Part shown: positions 15,614 through 22,232 of the stretch, in pieces
How positions within the stretch are numbered: position 1 is the first letter of the stretch
How the letters are laid out: each line of letters starts with the position of its first letter
Assembly (NCBI GenBank): GCA_964440495.1
Contig: CAYTSD010000015.1
Coordinates: 1 to 27,713 of the forward strand
Source: Benthortus sp964440495
GTDB lineage: Archaea > Thermoproteota > Nitrososphaeria_A > Caldarchaeales > Wolframiiraptoraceae
DNA length: 27,713 nt
Reading direction: 5' to 3'
Notes under the pieces: generated by a model
Database searches by the model: none
What the model saw: only the letters and a program-made list of their open reading frames with translations
What the model was told of the DNA's origin: nothing
Position numbers and translations under genes: made by a program

Positions 15614-16713
15614 TTCTCCAGCTCCTCTGGATTCTCTAAGAGGTTTCTAATTGTTTGGAGGAATCGTGCTGCTGGTGCTCCGTCTATTACTCTGTGGTCG
15701 AATATGAGTGTCAGGTAGCCTATCCTCTTCACCGTTATCTTCCCATCCTCACCTACATAAGGTCTAGCTCTAACCGTTCCAACCGCGAGTATCCCTGAGT
15801 CGGGGGGATTCATTATCGGTGTGAAGAATGTTACTCCGAGTGCGCCGAGATTTGTTACGGTGAAGCTGTGGCCCTGCTGCTCGGCTACCGTTATCTCACC
15901 CTTCTGCCCTCTTCTCTGAAAGTCGTCGATGATCTCCGTCAGCTCTTTGAGTGAACGTTTGTCAGCCTCCTTTATCACGGGGGCCATGAGCCCCTTCGGC
16001 GTATCGACCCCAACAGCTATGTTCACCTCCTCGTGGTATAGGAGCTCGTCTCCCTCTAGGGTTACATTAATCTCCGGATGCTTCTTGAGGGCTAGGGCTG
16101 AGGCTTTAACAGCGTAGGCCGCGAAGGAAGGCTTACCGCTCCTCTGTCTATGCTCTACCAAGGCATCCGCATCAAACTCGACCATTAAGGCGACTGGTAG
16201 AGCCTCATGGAACCCTGGACTCAGCTTCTTTGCGATCGCTTTTCTGATTCCAGCGAAGGGAACTCTCTTGACCTTGGCCTCCTCAGGCGGTGCGAGAAGA
16301 CCCCTCTCTTTAGCAACCCTCAACACATCCTCCTTGGTTATCCTTCCACCTGGCCCGGTTCCCTTAACCTCCGCCAAAGAGATTCCATACTGTTTCGCAA
16401 GCCTTCTAGCAATAGGGGAAGCCTTAACCTCCACAGGTTTCTCTACCTTGACTTCTTCTTTAACTGTAGGTGGCGCTGCTTCTTCACCTATCTCGGCTAT
16501 CGGTTCACCGACCTTGACGACCTCTCCAACACCTCTCAAAATCCTTGTAAGTTTTCCGCTGTAGGGTGACTCAACCTCGAAGGTCGTCTTCTCTCCCTCT
16601 ACAACGGCGATGGTCTCCCCTTCCTTGATGTCATCACCCTCCTTCTTCACCCATTCAACGATTCTACCCTCCTCCATCACTGGGTCAAGCCTAGGCATAA
16701 CAACCTTAGGCAT
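15610..16713 (-). CDS. Dihydrolipoamide acyltransferase (E2) of a 2-oxoacid or acetoin dehydrogenase complex
   Basis: E2 carries the acyl group on lipoate and passes it to CoA. The 367 residues contain a single lipoyl domain (1-77) with the lipoylated Lys42 in VEGEKTTFEV. A Pro/Glu/Val-rich linker follows, then a peripheral subunit-binding domain (about 98-134, SPIARRLAKQYGISLAEV, GTGPGGRITKEDV). The catalytic domain (about 147-367) has the His340/Asp344 motif HRVIDG. All functional residues are present. The gene begins three bases after the E1-beta stop and ends in an ATGA overlap with an alcohol dehydrogenase. The E3 dihydrolipoamide dehydrogenase and lipoate attachment genes must lie elsewhere. 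Confidence 0.95.
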   Translation of the reverse strand: MPKVVMPRLDPVMEEGRIVEWVKKEGDDIKEGETIAVVEGEKTTFEVESPYSGKLTRILRGVGEVVKVGEPIAEIGEEAAPPTVKEEVKVEKPVEVKASPIARRLAKQYGISLAEVKGTGPGGRITKEDVLRVAKERGLLAPPEEAKVKRVPFAGIRKAIAKKLSPGFHEALPVALMVEFDADALVEHRQRSGKPSFAAYAVKASALALKKHPEINVTLEGDELLYHEEVNIAVGVDTPKGLMAPVIKEADKRSLKELTEIIDDFQRRGQKGEITVAEQQGHSFTVTNLGALGVTFFTPIMNPPDSGILAVGTVRARPYVGEDGKITVKRIGYLTLIFDHRVIDGAPAARFLQTIRNLLENPEELEK

Positions 16714-16716
16714 CCT

Positions 16717-17697
16717 TTATTTCACCAGCATTCTAACAGCCTTAACAATCTTGTCGGCATTAACCATGTATTCTCTCTCAAGCGGCGGTGAGAACGGGAT
16801 GGGTAGAGGCGGAGAGTTTACCCTAATTATTGGGGCGTCAAGGTAGTCGAGAGCCTCCTCGGCAACCTTCGCAGAGATTTCAGCGCTCACCCCACATGTT
16901 TTAACACTATCCTCAGCTATCACAAGCCTATTCGTCTTCTTAACCGAGTTTATTATAGTCTCATAATCCATAGGCTGGATGGTCATCGGGTCAACTATCT
17001 CGGTGCTTATCCCCTCGGCGGCAAGCTTCTCAGCGGCTGCCAAAGCCTCTCTAACAGTCCTAGAGATAGCGACTATCGTTACATCATCTCCCTCGCGCTT
17101 AACATCAGCCTTACCGAGAGGAATCAGGTACTCCTCCTCAGGGACAGGCCCCTTATACCTGTGGTAAAGTACGCCTGACTCGATGAAGACTACTGGGTCA
17201 TCGTCCCTTATCGCCGACTTGAGAAGCCCCTTCGCATCCTTCGGAGTCCCTGGTAGAACCACTTTTAGCCCCGGGGCTTGGAGGAAGATTGAGGGGAAGA
17301 ACTGGCTGTGCTGGCATCCATGAACCCTTCCCAAGCTGTACTGGGCTCTAACAACGATTGGAACCTTAACCTGCCCACCGCTCATGAATCTGAGCTTGGC
17401 TGCATGGGTGAGGAGCTGGTCCATGGCGATGGTCATAAAGTCCATGTACATTATCTCCGCTACTGGTCTAAGGCCCATTAGGGCGGCGCCGATTGCTGCT
17501 CCAACTATGGCTGCCTCGGAGATGGGGGTGTCTCTAACCCTCTCAGGCCCAAACTCTTCGTAAAGTCCTTTCGTAACCTTGTATACTCCTCCGGGTTTGC
17601 CTACGTCTTCTCCGAAGACTATTACTCTGTCATCTCTCTTCATCTCTTCTCTGAGAGCCTCGTTGAGAGCCTCTGCGAAGGATAGCTCTCTAGCCAT
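16717..17697 (-). CDS. 2-oxoacid (or acetoin) dehydrogenase E1 component, beta subunit
   Basis: With E1-alpha this forms the thiamine diphosphate enzyme that decarboxylates the 2-oxoacid or cleaves acetoin. I start it at ATG 17697, giving 326 residues. The ATG overlaps the E1-alpha stop (TGATG), and AGGTGA is placed about 8 nt upstream. The open frame continues to 17736 within the upstream gene, but the added 13 residues have no support. Motifs are FGEDVG (28-33), the cofactor-activating Glu61 in PISEAAIVGAA, and the active-site His130 in HGCQHSQ. The C-terminal transketolase domain (SPPLPIPFSPPLE) is intact. Confidence 0.95.
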   Translation of the reverse strand: MARELSFAEALNEALREEMKRDDRVIVFGEDVGKPGGVYKVTKGLYEEFGPERVRDTPISEAAIVGAAIGAALMGLRPVAEIMYMDFMTIAMDQLLTHAAKLRFMSGGQVKVPIVVRAQYSLGRVHGCQHSQFFPSIFLQAPGLKVVLPGTPKDAKGLLKSAIRDDDPVVFIESGVLYHRYKGPVPEEEYLIPLGKADVKREGDDVTIVAISRTVREALAAAEKLAAEGISTEIVDPMTIQPMDYETIINSVKKTNRLVIAEDSVKTCGVSAEISAKVAEEALDYLDAPIIRVNSPPLPIPFSPPLEREYMVNADKIVKAVRMLVK

Positions 17698-18725
17698 CAG
17701 CCCTTCACCTCCTCTGAAACATATACGAGCTTCCAAAGCTCCTCGAAGGGTAGGACTGGAGCCTCCTTAGCCTTCTCAACAGCCTCGTCCAAAGCCTTCC
17801 CAATCTCGGAGTCCATCTTCTCGAACTCCTCATCGGTCAGGTACCCAAGCCTCTTCAACTTCGCTACAAAGTTGTCTATAGGGTCTCTCCTCATCCACTC
17901 CTCAACCTCCTCCTTAGGCCTATACCAAGCCGTGTCATAGACTCCGTGACCCTTCTTCCTATAGGTTCTACACTCGAGGAAGGCTGGCCCCTTCCCGGAC
18001 TTAACGTGCTCCGAGGCCTCTCTAACAGCCTTATAGACCGCGACGACATCGTTTCCATAAACTTGGAAGGACTTCACCCCATAGCATGCCCCTCTCGCAG
18101 CTATGCTCTCACCTGCGAAGGAGTCCTTATGAGCCGTGAACTCGGCGTAAAAATTGTTCTCACAAACGAAGATTACTGGAAGTTTCCAGACAGCCGCCAG
18201 GTTCAACCCCTCATGAAATGCTCCGGTGTTGACGGCTCCGTCTCCGAAGAAGACCGCCACAGCCCTCTTCTCCTTCCTATAACTTATCGCAAGGCCGACG
18301 CCAACGGCTATAGGTATCCCGCTTCCAACTATCGCTGTCGCGGTGGGGATGCCGTGCTCTACACTTGTAGCCGCATGCATCGAGCCGCTTAACCCCTTAC
18401 AGGTCCCGGTCTCCTTCCCGAAGAGCTCGGCCATCAAGGCGTCTACAGGGACTCCCCGCGCTATGGCGTGGCCATGACCCCTATAGGTTGAGATAACTAC
18501 ATCATCTTTGCTTAGGACAGAGGTGACGCCGACGGCCACGGCTTCCTCACCGAGATAGAGATGGCTGGGACCGATTAGAAGGCCCTGGAGAAAGAGTTTC
18601 TCAACCCTCTCCTCAAACCGCCTTATCTCCAGCATCTTCCGCAGCATTCGGAGAAGCTCATCACGTCCCAGACCTATTTTGGCATAATCCTCTACGGGAA
18701 CCTCATCTATAACAGTGACATTCAT
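17697..18725 (-). CDS. 2-oxoacid (or acetoin) dehydrogenase E1 component, alpha subunit
   Basis: This 342-residue subunit binds thiamine diphosphate through GDGAVN (161-166) and the paired Asn190-Asn191, about 30 residues on, as the family requires. Other marks are STYRGHGHAIARG (79-91), GLSGSMH (111-117) and ECRTYRKKGHGVYD near the C-terminus, where the last differs from the usual GHS pattern. The SMH segment and lack of a long N-terminal extension make it look like AcoA or PDH E1-alpha rather than the branched-chain type; I cannot decide between acetoin and pyruvate. It leads the operon E1-alpha, E1-beta, E2, alcohol dehydrogenase. A TATA box 27 nt upstream predicts a leaderless start. Confidence 0.94.
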   Translation of the reverse strand: MNVTVIDEVPVEDYAKIGLGRDELLRMLRKMLEIRRFEERVEKLFLQGLLIGPSHLYLGEEAVAVGVTSVLSKDDVVISTYRGHGHAIARGVPVDALMAELFGKETGTCKGLSGSMHAATSVEHGIPTATAIVGSGIPIAVGVGLAISYRKEKRAVAVFFGDGAVNTGAFHEGLNLAAVWKLPVIFVCENNFYAEFTAHKDSFAGESIAARGACYGVKSFQVYGNDVVAVYKAVREASEHVKSGKGPAFLECRTYRKKGHGVYDTAWYRPKEEVEEWMRRDPIDNFVAKLKRLGYLTDEEFEKMDSEIGKALDEAVEKAKEAPVLPFEELWKLVYVSEEVKG

Positions 18726-18747
18726 GACGTTAAGCTAAATAAACCCC

Positions 18748-18757
18748 TAATAAAAAC
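18748..18757 (-). promoter_or_regulatory. Promoter of the E1-alpha/E1-beta/E2/ADH operon
   Basis: The minus strand reads GTTTTTATTA, centred 27 nt before the ATG at 18725, which fits a leaderless mRNA. A second box, CTTTTTAAATTT at about 18767-18778, would give a 20-nt leader without a clear ribosome site. Confidence 0.5.
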
Positions 18758-18778
18758 TTTAGGAAAAAATTTAAAAAG
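18758..18778 (-). terminator. T-rich stretch after the SAF oxidoreductase gene
   Basis: The 149-nt spacer 18726-18874 holds T runs on the minus strand (CTTTTTAAATTTTTT). Archaeal transcription often stops at such oligo-T tracts. The same bases may act as part of the next promoter, so termination here is a suggestion only. I see no small gene in this spacer. Confidence 0.3.
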
Positions 18779-18874
18779 GGAATCGCCCTAGAGTCATTTG
18801 CAGAGGCTCTTCAACGTGTTCAAGAAGATTTCTATGAAAGTTAAAAGCCCTATTATAGATTTTCTCCTAGAAGT

Positions 18875-20158
18875 TTAACCAATAACCTTCTCCTGAAGCC
18901 TCCAAAGTCTGTAGGCTAATCCCTCCTCAAGCTCGACGTCGTCGAGATGCAGCGGCTCATCCCTTCTAACACTTCTCTTAAGCTTCGCTCCTTCACTTAA
19001 TCCTATAGGTAGGAGCCCCTCATCCCTAGATATTTCACGTCTCTCAATTAACCCGTATACCGTGTGTCCTCCGATGCCGTCTATAACTTCTCCCGCCGAT
19101 AAGTCTTTCTTGGCGAAAGCGACAGCGTCTGAGAAGTGTCCAATCGGAGCTATTATCGGGGTCTCATATATCACAGCCCACACCGCGCTTAGAACGGTCT
19201 CATTGCCTGGAAGATGGTAAGGTCTATAGAATGCATAGGGAGGCTTCTCCCCGACGCGAAGATACTTGAAGTTCTCCTTAACCTCTTCATCCTCGGTGTC
19301 AACGACTATGAACACGCCTGGCGCAATCCCGATAACATAGTCAACCACTCCCTCATTCTCCAGAATCCCTCCTCTATCCTTTCCCTTGAAGATTTCAGAA
19401 AGCTCCCTAACACTGGCTTTAGGTCCATGCATTCCTCTCCTATCTGGTAGGAGACCTGTAGCATTCGATAGAATAGTCATCTCAACCATGGTTTTCGTCC
19501 CGTCGACGAATGATGCGAGTATTCTTGGGTTAAGCTTCTTTTTCTCAGCGTCAGCGGAAACACTCTCTGGAGTAGCGTATCTTTGGAGGGGGTTGTTCTT
19601 TCCTTTACCGGCGGCAACCACTCTGAAGCCCATGGATTTGAAGGGGTCGTAGAGGTAATGCATCACAGTCCCAGGCTCATCTCCCAGGTCTCCTGTATAG
19701 ACTACTCCGGCCAGCTCGGCAAGTCTTGCGAGAAGGGGTCCGAAGGTTGCATCCGCCTCGGCGTTCATCATGACATAATTCTTCCTCCTCATTATGGCTT
19801 CATAGCCCATCCTAGCGCCAACCTCAACCGCCCCCGTCGCATCTATAATTACATCCACGCTGTTAAGCTCCATTAGGATTGAGGCGTCAGATGTCACTAC
19901 AACCCCGTCGCCAGCTCTCTCAGCCTCCTCCAAGCTCCTAACACTCCTAATCTCCTCATCCCTGTATCCAGCCTTCCTCAAGGCCTCGACAGCTCTTTCA
20001 ACATAGATCTCGGCAACCGCTGCGAGTCTAATCCCCTTGGCCAGCCTTATCTGATGGATTATAGTTCTACCCATCTTACCTGCCCCGATTAAGCCTACGC
20101 CAATCCCATAGCCTTGAGCTTCAATCTCTTCGAGAAAATGGGATAGGTTCTTGCTCAT
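18875..20158 (-). CDS. NAD(P)-dependent oxidoreductase with C-terminal SAF domain (COG4091, DRL-like)
   Basis: The 427-residue protein belongs to a homoserine-dehydrogenase-like family ending in a SAF domain. A characterised member is DRL of Brucella, a DXP reductoisomerase replacement in isoprenoid synthesis. Seen here are a Rossmann motif VGLIGAGKMG (21-30), an IIDATGAVEVGARMG segment, the family core NAEADATFGPLL, GDEPGTVMHYLYD, AAGKGKNNPL and SFVDGTKTMVEM, and a SAF region from about 345. Archaea generally use the mevalonate route, and the surroundings are catabolic. A reductoisomerase-like or dehydrogenase reaction on a sugar acid or sugar phosphate is therefore more likely than DXP. The gene follows the GalE-type epimerase by 21 nt in the same direction. 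Confidence 0.88.
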   Translation of the reverse strand: MSKNLSHFLEEIEAQGYGIGVGLIGAGKMGRTIIHQIRLAKGIRLAAVAEIYVERAVEALRKAGYRDEEIRSVRSLEEAERAGDGVVVTSDASILMELNSVDVIIDATGAVEVGARMGYEAIMRRKNYVMMNAEADATFGPLLARLAELAGVVYTGDLGDEPGTVMHYLYDPFKSMGFRVVAAGKGKNNPLQRYATPESVSADAEKKKLNPRILASFVDGTKTMVEMTILSNATGLLPDRRGMHGPKASVRELSEIFKGKDRGGILENEGVVDYVIGIAPGVFIVVDTEDEEVKENFKYLRVGEKPPYAFYRPYHLPGNETVLSAVWAVIYETPIIAPIGHFSDAVAFAKKDLSAGEVIDGIGGHTVYGLIERREISRDEGLLPIGLSEGAKLKRSVRRDEPLHLDDVELEEGLAYRLWRLQEKVIG

Positions 20159-20179
20159 CTCATCTGAATAGATTTTCTC

Positions 20180-21088
20180 CTACGATTTATTAGTTTGGTG
20201 GAGTTTCCCCTTAATCTTCTCCTCAATCCACTCAAAGACGCTTACCACAGGGCTCCATCCAAGCGTTCTACGTATAAGCGATATATCGGCTAGGCTGAAC
20301 CCTATCTCACCAGATCTAGGAGGCTTATGAATAATCTCGGCTCCGGTAAGCTTCGAGACCAGCTTGGCAAGCTCTATAACCTTAACAGGCTTACCTGAAC
20401 CTACATTAAAGATTCTTCCAGAAGCGGATTTCTCCTCAAACGCCTTGAACGCTGCCTCTACAACATCTCCGACATAGATGAAGTCCCTGACAGCCTCACC
20501 ATCTCCATAAATCACCAGCGGCTCTCCCCTCAACCCTTTCTCGAGGAAAATCCTTACAACACCGCCTCTAGCCCTCTCTCCAAACACGTTAAAGAACCTA
20601 AGAATAATCGTCTCCAACCCCTTTCGAAAATATTCCATACAGAGATTCTCACCCTCCAACTTGGTTACCCCGTAGAAGCTTATTGGACTAGGTTCATCGC
20701 TCTCTCGGGCAGGTCTATTAAGCTCACCGTAAACCGCCGCACTACTTGCAAAAACAACCTTTGCACCATATCTGAGAGCTGCCTCTAAAACATTTCTAGT
20801 TCCTTCGATATTTATGCTCCGATAAAGGCTTCTCTCAGACTCGGATTCAACAACATCCGTCAACGCAGCAAAATGGAACACGACGTCAACGTCGAGGAAT
20901 CTTACAAGGCTGTCGAAATCTCTTACATCAACCCTCCTAATCTCGATGTCTGGTGAAAAACTCTGTAAAGTCTCAGGGGAAGCTCTCATAAAATTATCGA
21001 TAACTCTAACCTGAAACCCTTTTCCTACTAGATAATGAGCCATATGACCTCCGATAAACCCAGCTCCACCAGTGACAACAGCCTTCAC
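20180..21088 (-). CDS. NAD-dependent nucleotide-sugar epimerase (GalE type)
   Basis: The 302-residue extended SDR has TGGAGFIG (6-13) for NAD binding, the catalytic Tyr139 and Lys143 (YGVTK) with Ser residues at 115-116 in ASSAAVYGE, FFNVFGER, and the substrate-side GDGEAVRDFIYVGDV. These are typical of UDP-glucose/UDP-galactose 4-epimerases and related surface-glycan enzymes. A role on free sugar acids, as for some related epimerase-like dehydrogenases, is less likely because the UDP-sugar motifs are classical. It is read from a shared bidirectional promoter, in the opposite direction to an alcohol dehydrogenase, and is followed by the SAF oxidoreductase. Confidence 0.92.
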   Translation of the reverse strand: MKAVVTGGAGFIGGHMAHYLVGKGFQVRVIDNFMRASPETLQSFSPDIEIRRVDVRDFDSLVRFLDVDVVFHFAALTDVVESESERSLYRSINIEGTRNVLEAALRYGAKVVFASSAAVYGELNRPARESDEPSPISFYGVTKLEGENLCMEYFRKGLETIILRFFNVFGERARGGVVRIFLEKGLRGEPLVIYGDGEAVRDFIYVGDVVEAAFKAFEEKSASGRIFNVGSGKPVKVIELAKLVSKLTGAEIIHKPPRSGEIGFSLADISLIRRTLGWSPVVSVFEWIEEKIKGKLHQTNKS

Positions 21089-21106
21089 AACAATTTATTC
21101 GATACT

Positions 21107-21122
21107 AAGATTTTTAAATCTT
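21107..21122. promoter_or_regulatory. Palindromic bidirectional TATA box between GalE-type and ADH2 genes
   Basis: AAGATTT and AAATCTT flank TT in a perfect 7+7 inverted repeat. Its centre is 27 nt before the GalE-type ATG at 21088, predicting a leaderless mRNA to the left. To the right it would start transcription near 21141. A second box (TTAATAATAA, about 21139-21148) fits the plus-strand ATG at 21170 better. Confidence 0.55.
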
Positions 21123-21138
21123 GGTATCAAAGAACACT

Positions 21139-21148
21139 TAATAATAAG
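21139..21148 (+). promoter_or_regulatory. TATA-like box of alcohol dehydrogenase 2 (leaderless)
   Basis: TTAATAATAA is centred about 27 nt before the ATG at 21170, the distance seen for other leaderless genes in this window. It supports 21170 rather than the upstream ATG at 21149. Confidence 0.45.
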
Positions 21149-21169
21149 ATGAGATTTTTAGCTAGTAAC

Positions 21170-22192
21170 ATGAAGGCTGCTTACCTATATGGTCCGAGAA
21201 AACTTGTCATAAAAGATGCGCCGGAGCCTAAGATCGGTCCTAATGAGGTTCTCGTCAGAGTTAAAGCTATTGGGATATGTCCAAGTGACCTTCGATACTT
21301 TACGGGGAGTAGGGCAGCCGACATAATACCGCTCGGGGAGCAAAGTTACGGCTTAACTGGACATGAGTGGGTTGGAGAGATAGTAGAGGTTGGGCCAGGA
21401 GTGGATTACCTCGGGGTCGGAGACCACGTTGTCCCAGATTTCCTAATCCCATGTGGAAAATGCAAATACTGTGCAAAGGGGATGACCAACATCTGTGTAA
21501 ACAAGAGATACTATATTAGAGGGTATGCGGAGTATGCTAAAGCCTATGCCCCATTAACCTATAAGATTCCGAAGAACGTTCCCTTCGAGGAGGCATGCTT
21601 CACCGAGCCCCTCTCATGCGTGATAAACGCAAACTATCTCTCAGGCGTCCAAGCAGGAGACGATGTAGTAATTATCGGGGCAGGGCCAATGGGTCTACTT
21701 CATCTTCAGGTCTTCAAGCTTTCAGGAGCACGTGTGATCTCCACGGACCTATTGGACAAGCGTCTGGAGATAGCTAAAAGACTTGGAGCAGACGTTACAA
21801 TAAACCCTGCTGAGGAGGATCCGGTGAAGGTTGTCAAAGATCTAACCGATGGGATGGGTGCAGACATAGTAATCGTGTCTGTTGGTAACAAGAAAGCTAT
21901 TGAGCAGGGGCTTAAGCTAGCCTGTAAAGCAGGTAAAGTAATAATCTTCGGAGGAACCTATCCACCTACAGAGATCTCAGTTGATCCAAACTATATCCAC
22001 TATAATCAGATCTGGGTGACGGGCTCCTTCGACCACACTGCCCACACATTTAGACGTGCTATAAAGCTCATAGTTGAGAAGAGGATAAAGCTACGGGCTC
22101 TGACCTCGCATATACTGCCGTTGGATGAGCTGGAGAAGGGTTTCAGCATAGTTGAAAACAGGCAGGGGCTAAAAGTGGTAATAACCCCTTAA
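21170..22192 (+). CDS. Zinc-dependent alcohol/polyol dehydrogenase (MDR), copy 2
   Basis: From ATG 21170 the protein has 340 residues and the usual MDR start MKAAYLYGPRKLVI. The frame is open back to 21035, but that stretch is antisense to the epimerase gene and is rejected. Catalytic zinc ligands are Cys37 (GICPSD), His65-Glu66 (GHE), and the Glu of FTEPLSC. The structural zinc has Cys95, Cys98, Cys101, Cys109. The Rossmann motif is GAGPMG. It shares GICP and the D-P-N-x-x-H-Y segment with copy 3 at 25368, so these two form one subfamily. It precedes a sugar kinase by 40 nt; oxidation of a polyol to a ketose followed by phosphorylation is the simplest reading. Confidence 0.93.
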   Translation: MKAAYLYGPRKLVIKDAPEPKIGPNEVLVRVKAIGICPSDLRYFTGSRAADIIPLGEQSYGLTGHEWVGEIVEVGPGVDYLGVGDHVVPDFLIPCGKCKYCAKGMTNICVNKRYYIRGYAEYAKAYAPLTYKIPKNVPFEEACFTEPLSCVINANYLSGVQAGDDVVIIGAGPMGLLHLQVFKLSGARVISTDLLDKRLEIAKRLGADVTINPAEEDPVKVVKDLTDGMGADIVIVSVGNKKAIEQGLKLACKAGKVIIFGGTYPPTEISVDPNYIHYNQIWVTGSFDHTAHTFRRAIKLIVEKRIKLRALTSHILPLDELEKGFSIVENRQGLKVVITP

Positions 22193-22193
22193 A

Positions 22194-22203
22194 CCTTAAA
22201 TAA
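22194..22203 (+). promoter_or_regulatory. TATA box of the second FGGY kinase
   Basis: CCTTAAATAA begins just after the dehydrogenase stop and is centred about 34 nt before the ATG at 22233. A GGTGA ribosome core at 22222-22226 is 6 nt from the ATG, so the kinase can be both co-transcribed and started separately. Confidence 0.5.
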
Positions 22204-22232
22204 GTTGACAATTTTCAATTTGGTGACATCTT

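Noticed and set aside
17946..18392. Plus-strand open frame of 148 codons
   Set aside because: Antisense to E1-alpha, whose TPP motif and family length are clear; the shadow frame has no family features.
18875..20158. Complete MEP isoprenoid pathway or homoserine metabolism
   Set aside because: Only the DRL-like gene is present; no dxs, isp genes, aspartokinase or threonine genes are nearby, and the surroundings are sugar enzymes.
21035..21169. Upstream extension of alcohol dehydrogenase 2
   Set aside because: The extension overlaps the start of the divergent epimerase, lacks family similarity and precedes the promoter; the MDR domain starts properly at 21170.
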